This document shows positions 55,801-64,000 of a DNA stretch of 64,000 nucleotides, one piece after another. The stretch comes from Oxytricha trifallax (taxonomy: Eukaryota; Ciliophora; Spirotrichea; Sporadotrichida; Oxytrichidae). Under the pieces are notes generated by a model. That model worked only from the letters and a program-made list of their open reading frames with translations, made no database searches and was not told where the DNA came from. A program made the position numbers and the translations under genes. Where the stretch lies: the NCBI GenBank assembly GCA_000711775.1, contig ARYC01000253.1:107931-171930 (forward strand), written 5' to 3'. Within the stretch, counting starts at the first letter, position 1, and each line of letters begins with the position of its first letter.

Positions 55801-56398
55801 TGTAAATTTATCGATTTTCAATCATTTTTTATATAGGTTTTTAATGTTTAATACTCTAAGAAATATTTATTTTTGAAAACAAGATGGACTCATCAAACTA
55901 ATTCTTTAAATACTTAGGTTATTAAATTTATACAAATAGTCATTAAAAAAAGGTTTTTCTTAAATGTTTATATTTTAGTCTCGCCTTCCTTTATTTTAGT
56001 TTAGTCAAGTATTATGTGATTATTGTTTGACATAATAATAGGTGGATGTGATTTATCATTAATTAAAAATAAATTAATTTTTCATTTAGATTATTGAAAC
56101 GATATTTTTTTCTATGGCACTATAAATTGCTTAAATTTTAATTACTATAAAACTGCCTTCTTAATATATTTATTCACATATAAATTAATAGTTTTGGGGT
56201 TTATTCGTCAGAATCAAACCTATAGATTATATTCTATTTATTTAATTTTATTATGTCCCTAAAATTTTATTTTCAATTTATTAAAATATATCTACTGATG
56301 TATATCTATTTTAAAATGCTTACTTTATATAGCAATTTTATTTATTATTATTTAAAATATTAATGTTTTTTAAATCTTAAGTATCTCTTCACTAGCCT
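55801..56398. other. AT-rich intergenic region
   Basis: No coding piece, repeat or transposon end recognised. Confidence 0.6.
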
Positions 56399-57853
56399 AT
56401 GATCGGAGACCAACTCTCCCTAATAGTGCAAATGGAAAACATGAGAAAAGAATTAGAGGAATTAAAAGGACTGAAAGTTTAAGTGTTGAATAAAGATAGA
56501 GAAATCGAGCAATTAAAGAAGAAAATTTCAGGCATTAATCACGAGAAGAATAAACTCAGACATTAAGTGTCTGCCAATAGAGCTGGAGGTATAGGAGGTC
56601 AGATAGACTATTCAAGCGGAAATGTTACAAGTGGCTGTGAAATTACCTCAACTTTAGTAAATTTAAAATGTTTAGAGTTTTAACTAGCAAGAAGGTTGAC
56701 AAGAGTGCTTTATCAAGCGGAGGTGTGAGTAGATCCTATGCCAAACCATTCCAGTATAGCTTCATAAGATGAGATTTAGAAGTTCACTCTTTTATTATAA
56801 CTAGTAAGCCACATCAAATCGAAGGCAGCAAAGAACATAAGAATTGACCATTAAGATTTGCTATCACCCTAGTTAAAGCCAGGTGACTTAATGACATCAC
56901 CTATCATCAATGAAAATCTAATTAAATCCTTGAATTAGTAAACGATATCCACAAGAAACAGGAAGCCTCATCAATCAAATAATGGTGTGACATCTAACCA
57001 TAGACTTCTTAATGGAAATTAAATGCATGTTTAGTCTTAACCATTGCTTATGTCACCAACTTAAATTATCAGCGGAGTTGGACTGATTGGCACTTTGGCT
57101 TAAGGCTAAAACGTTTTGATGAGTTTTTATATTTTAATTACTTAAAACGGGTACTTGAACAAGAATACGACTCATCTACTTTCATCATAGATAATGAATG
57201 AAGATTTCAGATTTTCAACTGAAGATTAATCTCCACCCTTAAAACTTAAAAGAGTGGTATCTCAACGATCAATTGATTCTGTGAGTAACTACTCAAGCTC
57301 TCAGTAAAAACGAGAGAATTTGAGATACAAACGCAGTCACGATGAATGGGCTCAAAACAATGACGATGAACATCAGAGATCTGTATAATTAACTAACTAA
57401 GTTAATAATGCTGAGCAGGAGCAGTAGGTTACACTTTCATAGACTTAAGATTTTAGCAATTTAGATGCTAAGATTCAAAATATCAAGCATGTTAGTCCTA
57501 AGAAATAACTTTAGAGTCAAGGAGATTCTAAAAATTAAGCATATTTTAAATTGCCTAAGAATTAACATAAACACCTAAGTTTTTTGTATGTGATTAGGAT
57601 TAATTAAAATTCTTAACAGCAGATGGACATAAAAACTCAAAAAGATTTATTAAAGCTTAAAGATAAAATGCACGGCTTCATAAAAAATTACACTTAATAT
57701 GTTCGCTATCTCGAAAATAAAATTAGGAAATTAGAAGCTGGAAAGTAAGCATCTCCCTAAAATAATATAAACAACACTTCGCTTGGAGCTTCTGGGGAAT
57801 TATCTTGTCATTCATAACCCGCTTTTATGAACCCACAGCCTCAACATTTATGA
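56399..57853 (+). CDS. Coiled-coil, Ser/Gln-rich protein
   Basis: ATG at 56399 begins MIGDQLSLIVQMENMRKELE, a heptad-like coiled coil (ELKGLKVQVLNKDREIEQLK). A short IES of about 30 bp near 56655 (pointer TTTA) joins EITSTL to TSKKVDKSALSSGG. Later: PLLMSPTQIISGVGLIGTLA, NEDFRFSTEDQSPPLKLKRV, SQRSIDSVSNYSSSQQKREN, and near the end a second predicted coiled coil (DLLKLKDKMHGFIKNYTQYV, RYLENKIRKLEAGK). TGA at 57851-57853. Intron- or IES-like AT-rich gaps lie near 56760-56810, 57120-57150 and 57565-57610. Ser/Pro/Lys clusters look like phosphorylation-type linkers. No named family recognised; a cytoskeletal or scaffold role is possible. Confidence 0.65.
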
Positions 57854-57892
57854 TAAATGATAAAAGTAAGAATAAAGTAATGTTGGATAGAA

Positions 57893-58781
57893 TTAGGTCG
57901 AATTTAAAGAAAAATCGGAAGTTTGAATATTCGCAGAAATCAACAAACTTACTCATTAAGTATAGTATATAATAAAAACTTAATAATTTTAAAGATAAAT
58001 ATTTTTGATAATTAAAATGTAATGGAGTGGATTGGTTCCATTTTTATGGAGTATTGTAGTTGATTTAAAATATGGGTCTAGTGTTGCATATAGTGTAAAG
58101 TAATTTCATGGCATAGGTATATACCGTTACTCTGCCAATTTTTTGTCTTTTTATTTGTCCGGAGCAGCTCACGAAATTTTATTTTTTTTGCGAGCTGCTC
58201 CGCTTTAATATTTTTTAGTACTTAAAAATCTTGTTATACTAGTTCTTGATATTTCTTTATTATAACATGCGTTTTAGAGAAAAACGACATTATATATTAT
58301 GAAATAAAATATGTTCCTAATAATAGTAACTTCCTTAAAATTAAACTATATTTATATTAAAATATTTAAAATTTAAAATATGCAATAGGTTTTTCTCTAA
58401 AACGCATGTTATAATAAAGAAATATCAAGAACTAGTATAACAAGATTTTTAAGTACTAAAAAATATTAAAGCGGAGCAGCTCGCAAAAAAAATAAAATTT
58501 CGTGAGCTGCTCCGGACAAATAAAAAGACAAAAAATTGGCAGAGTAACGGTATATACCTATGCCATGAAATTACTTTACACTATATGCAACACTAGACCC
58601 ATATTTTAAATCAACTACAATACTCCATAAAAATGGAACCAATCCACTCCATTACATTTTAATTATCAAAAATATTTATCTTTAAAATTATTAAGTTTTT
58701 ATTATATACTATACTTAATGAGTAAGTTTGTTGATTTCTGCGAATATTCAAACTTCCGATTTTTCTTTAAATTCGACCTAA
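57893..58781. repeat. Large foldback element with 393-bp arms
   Basis: Arms 57893-58285 and 58389-58781 are near-perfect reverse complements around a 103-bp AT-rich loop. The tip is TTAGGTCGAATTTAAAG. Each arm contains a smaller hairpin (GGAGCAGCTC..GAGCTGCTCC). There is no ORF. Flanks share ATAGA (57886 and 58782 regions), a possible target duplication. It sits between the coiled-coil gene and the PX gene. Confidence 0.9.
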
Positions 58782-58905
58782 ATAGAGTAAATACTCTTGT
58801 ATTTAATTGATTGATTTAAAATTTAAAAGTAGTTTAGCTTATTCTTAAAGTATTAATAATATATTTATCAGATTAATTAGTAATATTATATTATAAACTT
58901 AAGTA

Positions 58906-59725
58906 ATGAACATTATTGTGTAAAACAGGAGAAATGTAGAATTTGACTTGGCTGATTTAGAAGTTTAAGTCAAAGACTATGTCGAAGATAATAATGTTGT
59001 TGTAAGTTAGAATTAATACAATATTATGTAAATGCTCATCTTTGTTTCAAATATTTCATAATTACTTATAGTATTACTTGATTGAAGTGAGACTACTTGC
59101 TTAAATATGGATCTTAAAGAAGCGATTCTCAGATTTTGACAAAATGCATGCAAGGGTAAATTATATACCAATTATTATCATTATGAAGTATTTAATGCTT
59201 TCAATAATAGCTCAAAGCAGACTTGGAATTCAAAGCCGCAGAGAATTTGCCAGATCTCCCTCCGAAGAAGTTATTTTTCAATAGAAATCCTTAGTTTCTG
59301 CGAGACCGAATGCGAGCTTTGAATCGTTTCATTAAACTAGTGATTCTTATTTATGAAGCAATCGAGAATCCGATTTTACAGAGATTCTTGGAGATAGATA
59401 CGAATTTCAATCCTAACTATGAATATGAAACTATCGATGTAGGAGTGGTAGACGACTCGTCAGAGGAGAATTCATTGTTTTTAGAGGGAGATAAATTATC
59501 TAAAGTTAAGAAGCGATTTTAAAAGTAGAAAGAGGGCATAACAAAGCGACTAACCAAGTAAGAAGAGTAGGAACAATTTTTACTGGGTTAATTGACAGTG
59601 AAAGATCTGCCTAAGTAAGTTTTGAAATATATGAGTAACTCTATAATAGTCATCGATTTTACCTATATATGAGTGATAGAAAGAAGACATGGAATATTCT
59701 ACTCATTAAATTATACGAGAATTGA
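58906..59725 (+). CDS. PX-domain (phosphoinositide-binding) protein
   Basis: ATG at 58906. With GT..AG introns at 59002-59071 and 59156-59210 the exons read NRRNVEFDLADLEVQVKDYV, YYLIEVRLLAQIWILKKRFS, DFDKMHAR, LKADLEFKAAENLPDLPPKK and FLRDRMRALNRFIKLVIL..NPILQRFLEID. This is the PX fold: a Tyr-x-Ile strand, the W..KKRFSDF motif that contains the lipid-binding Arg, the LP.LPPK proline loop, and the R..L..F helix. PX proteins bind PI3P on endosomal membranes (known). The C-terminus is acidic and then Lys/Gln-rich. A third intron (59615-59649, GTAAGT..ATAG) would give the end NHRFYLYMSDRKKTWN with TGA at 59723; without it the stop is at 59670-59672. No BAR domain is visible, so it is a short PX protein. 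Confidence 0.8.
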
Positions 59726-59771
59726 TAGTTTTTAAATGTTATTGATCGCTTTACCTTTTTCTAAATATCAT

Positions 59772-60480
59772 TCATTCTTCTGCCAAGTCTTCCACTGCTT
59801 CGATGGATTCAACTTCAGCTACGTAATGTTTCAACATGTTTTCAATGCCATTTCTCAAAGTTACAGAGCTACTGGGGCATCCAGCGCACGACCCTTTCAT
59901 TTAAATCCTTAAATGCCCTTTTTCTTCGTCAAAATCTACATACTTTACATCACCACCATCTTCCTGCACAAATGGCCTTATTCTTGTCTCTATAATTTCC
60001 TTAATCATGGCTACTGCTTCGCTGTCATCGTCGTTTATTACAGTATCGTCTGAAGGTAGATCTTCGGTAAATAATGGCTGGTTTTTGCTGTAATGATCTG
60101 TAATAACTATGTAATAATTTCTTAAACTATCCTTATATGAAGTTTGAATAACAATTGCTAATACTTAATTCAAACTAGTGTATTTATAAATATAACATAA
60201 AAATAACCTCAAGAATCTCTGGTTTGACTATATTCCAGTCTTAATCATCCTTTTTAGTAACAGATATGAAATCCTTGCCATAAAAGACTCTAGTCACTCC
60301 CTCAATCTAGAAAAGTCTTCGAGCAAGCGGTGAAATATGTGTGAATCTAATTGACGAAAAATCCATGGTTTGATCCGAAGAGGTCATTACATCTTTACCA
60401 GGGACAAACTTCAGAGATGAAGGGTTTGGGGTTGTCTTTGTTTGAATATAACTTAATAAAATGAATTTACAATGGGTCAT
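59772..60480 (-). CDS. NFU1: NFU1-type iron-sulfur cluster scaffold
   Basis: Reads from ATG at 60480 to TGA at 59772-59774. The N-domain is very close to NFU1: [60 protein letters not shown]. After an IES comes the NifU C-domain: [17 protein letters not shown] and [20 protein letters not shown], with the CAGC cluster-binding pair. NFU1 is a mitochondrial carrier of 4Fe-4S clusters for lipoyl synthase and other enzymes (known). The N-terminus as read is short for a mitochondrial presequence; a further upstream exon may exist (a Met followed by LLKNHTLGN lies near 60650). The neighbouring PX gene converges on it, with about 50 bp between stops. Confidence 0.9.
60102..60201. other. IES in NFU1, pointer AATAAC (plus-strand sense)
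   Basis: AATAAC occurs at 60102-60107 and 60202-60207. Excision joins KPEILEV to [12 protein letters not shown] in the minus-strand gene. GT..AG splicing does not give an open frame. Confidence 0.8.
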
Positions 60481-60894
60481 TAAATTGTAATTCTTTTTAA
60501 TTTAAATGTATTTCACTATAAAAAGCTATCTGATCATTAATTGATCTAAAATCGAGCATGAAAAGTTTAAATATAGCTTACATAAAGATTAATTGCTTCT
60601 CACTTTTGATTACATACTATTTCCTAGCGTGTGATTTTTCAGCAACATATTGCGTCCGATTTTACTGAAAAGTTCCATTAAGACTTAATTATTATTAACT
60701 TGCGATTAATTTAATTATATTAATTTAAATTATGATTAATAGTTGTTCGGCAGTAACTCACTATTGATTATTTAATCACTTTTCTCAATCTAAAATGACT
60801 TTTATTATTTATTTGTAAATTAAAGTTATTATTAAATATTGCAGTTAATCGAGAGTGTTTGTTTAACTAAGCAAAAGAAAATAAAGCGAAAATC
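60481..60894. other. Divergent spacer between NFU1 and P5B ATPase
   Basis: AT-rich. It may include an upstream NFU1 exon near 60550-60660 on the minus strand. Otherwise nothing recognised. Confidence 0.5.
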
Positions 60895-62530
60895 ATGTAA
60901 CCAAACAAGAAAGATTACATGCCGCGAGATGCAGACGAGGGCGGCTACTAAGACCCTGAGCTTTACAGCAATTAAGCTCAACCTAATAAAATAATTGTTG
61001 TATATAAAGCCATTTTAACCAAAAATGAACCACAGTATTTTACCAAAATATTGAGACACGAATTGAAAATACTCAAAATTATTTTGCTTAAACTATTTTA
61101 ACCTTTAATAAGCGATAAACCATAAACTGATGTGAGTTCAATTAGAAAAATCGCAGCACCATTAAGACTTCAATCACATCACAATATCAAATTCAAAAAC
61201 TTCAATGAAGATGAGGAAGCTACCAAAATCTACTAAATAATTGGTTTACAAACCTCCTTTTTCAAGTGCTACTTCGTAGTACCAATCCTTGCTCTATGTA
61301 CTGCACTATTCTTCTTACTGTTTTTATATTGGTATCCATCTTTGAGGAAGAAATTCTTCTATAATGAGTGTGGGTTAAATAAGGCTAGGTTTCTATTTAT
61401 ACTTGGAACAAGTAAGTAAATTTATACCTTAATTAAACTTACATTCAATAAAATGGGGTAATGGCCCCCAGTGCAGGGCAAGATAATTATTTTTTCTCAA
61501 AATTTTCTATAAATTTAAAAGTCTCCAAAACATCAAAATTTTTGATCGTAGTTATTTAATAAGTCACTAAGGTCTCTTAAAGGAGTCTTTGGCACATTTC
61601 ATGATATCTCTTGACAAATACGAAAATAAAATATTAAATTAAAAATAAATGGCAGAAGTATTTAATGTTATTTTATATTATTTTATTCGAGATATACTTA
61701 TTATTTTAGGGTTTCTTTAATAGAAGGATATATTAAGCTATAAATTCTTATACTAATTATAAATTTAAAGGATTTTATATGTTTCTTCTATAGAAAGTAA
61801 TATTTTATAAAGAAACCAAAATGAATAAGTATATCTCGAATAAAATTATATGAAATAACATTAAATACTTTTGCCATTTATTTTTAATTTAATGTTTTTA
61901 TTTTCGTATTTGTCAATAGATATTATGATATGTGCCAAAGACTCCTTTAAGAGACCTTAGTGACTTATTAAATAACTACGATCAATAATTTTGATGTTTT
62001 GGAGACTTTTAAATTTTTTAATGAAGATTTTGAGAAAAAATAATTATATTGCCTACCCTTGGGGGCATTACCCAAAAAATGCAATTTTTAATGGAGTCTG
62101 TTAATGATGAGGTCATCAAATTGTCTAATTATTCTCACAAGCTAATTTGCTTTTTTAAGTTTAAATCTGAAGTTAACTTTACTTTTAGTGGGCCATATGG
62201 AAATAGTAAACATCTAAAACAGAAATGTGGAGATTTCAGAATTTCTAAACCCCTCAGATAGTAGAGCCTATGAGCATCATCCGTTCTTGGTAATATTACA
62301 TAAAACTTTAATAGCTATGTTGTTTAGACTTTTACCTACAGATTTATCTAATTCCAATATGATTACTTAAATGATTAATTTGCACCAGTAGTATTCGATT
62401 ACAAAATGCCATTCGCTTCGATTCATAGTAAATACAGCGCAGGTATTTAAACTGAGGCTGACTATAAAATGCAGCTTATTAAGTATGGAAAATGCAATAT
62501 AGAAGTTCCCATTAAGAGCATTCCAAGATT
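60895..62530 (+). CDS. P5B-type (ATP13A-like) cation ATPase, N-terminal part
   Basis: ATG at 60895. The N-terminus has the P5B signature: YQIIGLQTSFFKCYFVVPIL, ALCTALFFLLFLYWYPSLRK, NECGLNKARFLF, i.e. the membrane-inserted hairpin followed by W-x-P and the Cys-containing loop typical of ATP13A2-5. After a palindromic IES the frame continues MESVNDEVIKLSNY, and a later MDS reads TYRFIQFQYDYLNDQFAPVV, IQTEADYKMQLIKYGKCNIE, VPIKSIPR, matching the conserved R..YG.N.IEV motif just before the first transmembrane pair. A TBE begins at 62531 inside this motif, so the rest of the gene lies beyond the window. P5B ATPases export polyamines from lysosomes or endosomes (known). An unresolved junction lies at about 62255-62300. 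Confidence 0.85.
61450..62075. other. Palindromic IES, pointer AAAATG, in the P5B ATPase gene
   Basis: AAAATG occurs at 61450-61455 and 62076-62081. Excision of 626 bp joins the frames exactly (AAT AAA ATG | CAA TTT). The interior is a long inverted repeat of about 260-bp arms (left tip GGGTAATGGCCCCC, right tip GGGGGCATTACCC) around an AT-rich centre near 61740-61790. Arm divergence is modest. Confidence 0.8.
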
Positions 62531-64000
62531 CAAAACCCCAAAACCCTTTCAGTAGTTTGATTGAGTTTTTGATTGATAAAAGTAGACTATTAGTGCTTAC
62601 TTTATTAGGGTTTTAATAGGGTTTATGTAGGGGTTTAATGTTTAAATATTAGTAATTTAAGTGAGTATAACAAGCGAGTTTTTAAAATATTTCACACAAA
62701 CATAAGCTTAGAGTCATGTGGCAGTTCTCTGAATTTTATCTTTCTAAGTTGATGTTTGATTGTTTCTATTGTTTGTTAATTCTCTTAACTTGGCTTGATA
62801 ATAGTTGAGTATGCAAGTTCTCTGAGACCTCCATTTATTTTATTTTTATCGAGATATTGTTTGATTCTCTGCTTAGAATCTCTCTCACCCCTGCAGCTAA
62901 AGTAATCGTTTCTTGGCATGTCGCTCTCTATTATTATTACTGCTAGAGCCCAGATATCCCATTAAGTGTCTCCATCTCTCCAATCCTCTCTCTCTGGGAA
63001 ATATCCAGGAGTGCCGTATACATTTCCTTATGCAGAGGCTTGCACTCTTTGAGCTCTGTTGAAGTCTATAATATAAACTCTAAGAGGCTGAAAGTTCAAC
63101 ATGATATTCTCTGGCTTTAAGTCTCTATGAACATAACCTAGCTTGTGAAGCTCTTCAATCCCCTCAACTATCTGCTATACTATCTAGCCAATTTATCTCT
63201 GACATCTATTGTCAGATAAGAATTCTATGTAAGTCATTTCAAGTAAAGGAAGCCTGAAGGCTCATGATCTTACCAAATAAAATAGCATCAAGCTAGATGA
63301 TATGCCTGCACTCATTTAACTTTGCCTTTTAAAGAGCATAATACTCATTAGCAAATTCCATTTGGAACTTGTCATCAGCAAGGAAGTAATTGAAAGGATA
63401 TATCTTGTAAGCATATTAGTCATCAGTAATTACTCTCTTCTCAACTTTATCTTCAAGAGTAAGGTAGCTTTCTAGGAAAAAATCTAAGTCAATAATTTTT
63501 AATATAGGAATCTTCATTGCCTCAATTTTAACCATTATTTTATTGATCTCAGAGACTGGAAAGTTCTTGACTGCTTTCTTCATTTTAACTTACTTCTAGA
63601 CTTCAACTCTAAGAGACTCCACTGAGTTTCTTGATCTTCTCTTTTAAAGGAATTTATTACCAGTAGCTTCATGAATAAAGACAAAACTTTAATTGTGCTT
63701 TTTCTTTAAGTGCACTTTGAGATCTCTAGTATGAGAATATGGCTTCTCACAGAACTCACAGACATACTTCCCATCTTTCTTTTAATGCTTGAGAGATAAC
63801 CTTGGCATATCGTTGTGTATATCTCTCAAGTGTCTCTTATAAGTCGACTTGTAAGGGAAAACTTTATTGCATTCCTTACATTAATAGTCAACTTTAGCTG
63901 GAATTTATTAATGCTCTAGAGCGGGTTGTTTAACCTCCTCCTCAATTTGCACAGCTTCTTTGATAACATCTTGCTTAACTTATATTTAAATCTCAAAGCT
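62531..64000. mobile_element. TBE transposon of a second subfamily, truncated by window edge
   Basis: Starts CAAAACCCCAAAACCCTTTC. The terminal region differs from the 27636 and 28813 elements (GTAGTTTGATTGAGTTTTTG), marking a different TBE subfamily, and matches the relic at 41284. The preceding ATT (62528-62530) fits the A-N-T target type, but the second copy is outside the window. It interrupts the P5B ATPase coding frame. Confidence 0.9.
62692..64000 (-). CDS. TBE 57-kDa-type zinc-finger/kinase ORF, partial
   Basis: Reads leftward from the window edge to TGA at 62692-62694. Zinc-finger-like parts lie at about 63690-63960. The kinase-like part shows YAYKIYPFNYFLADDKFQME, HKLGYVHRDLKPENIML, IIDFNRAQR, YGTPGYFPEREDW and IWALAVIIIESDMPRNDYF. 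As in the other copies, HRDLKPEN is intact while DFG is DFN. A frame change is needed near 63255-63275 (FGKIM then AFRLPLLEMTY), so this copy also has a lesion or an assembly indel. The sequence is clearly diverged from the other two copies. Confidence 0.85.

Noticed and set aside
1-64000. Euplotes origin with Tec elements
   Set aside because: Euplotes uses TAA/TAG as stops and TGA as Cys. Here TAA/TAG are frequent sense codons and TGA ends the genes. TBE-type ORFs and A-N-T duplications also point to the Oxytricha/Stylonychia group.
1-64000. Scrambled or inverted MDS order
   Set aside because: For every gene with paralogues or a known family (A-E, H1-H3, NFU1, TUTase-like, PX, P5B) the pieces are in linear order on one strand. 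Only paralogue C's missing 5' part and the two orphan coding-like blocks leave room for scrambling.
1-64000. CRISPR arrays, rRNA or tRNA genes
   Set aside because: No regularly spaced repeats were seen, and no stretch matched conserved tRNA A/B boxes or rRNA cores on reading.

Overview
This window is germline (micronuclear) DNA of a spirotrich ciliate of the Oxytricha/Stylonychia/Tetmemena type. Three signs support this. (1) Open frames appear only if TAA and TAG are read as glutamine and TGA is the sole stop. (2) Genes are cut into coding pieces (MDSs) by short AT-rich IESs flanked by direct-repeat pointers, and joining one pointer copy restores the reading frame. (3) TBE transposons with C4A4 telomere-like ends, a DDE transposase, a 22-kDa-type ORF and a zinc-finger/kinase 57-kDa-type ORF are present. 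Standard-code ORFs are therefore misleading; the genes below were read by hand with the ciliate code. Every gene I could follow has its MDSs in linear order, so I found no convincing scrambled gene.

Layout. 1-5235: two neighbouring genes with a dynein-heavy-chain stalk-like module (the first also with an F-box-like segment), separated by a 427-bp foldback repeat. 5448-36381: the centrepiece, a tandem array of five paralogues (A-E) of a secreted thioredoxin-like plus GT4-type glycosyltransferase-like protein. Two divergently placed small secreted Pro/Gly-rich protein genes (21876-24679, minus) sit between D and E. Gene C is interrupted in frame by a 1.22-kb internally deleted TBE. Gene E is interrupted in frame by a full TBE (27636-35767) whose own 57-kDa ORF carries a second nested TBE (28813-32880). 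36585-45095: three tandem copies of an unknown family (H1-H3); H1 looks intact, H2 and H3 carry in-frame TGA. 46141-57853: a Gln/Asn-rich protein gene, an uncharacterised helical protein gene, a nucleotidyltransferase of the TUTase/non-canonical poly(A) polymerase type with eroded catalytic Asp residues, a small acidic ORF, and two long Gln/Ser/Asn-rich protein genes. 57893-58781: an 889-bp near-perfect foldback. 58906-62530: PX-domain protein, NFU1 (minus) and a P5B (ATP13A-like) ATPase that is interrupted by a palindromic IES and by a third TBE running off the right edge.

How it fits together. During development of the somatic nucleus the IESs, TBEs and foldbacks would be excised and the MDSs joined at pointers. 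All three well-preserved TBE insertions lie inside coding frames and are flanked by an A-N-T type duplication (in one, the nested element adds a fourth), so precise removal would restore the host protein. The array A-E probably makes secretory-pathway proteins; their thioredoxin CxxC and GT catalytic motifs differ from copy to copy. Many single-base frame breaks occur in TBE ORFs and a few in host genes; some may be assembly errors.
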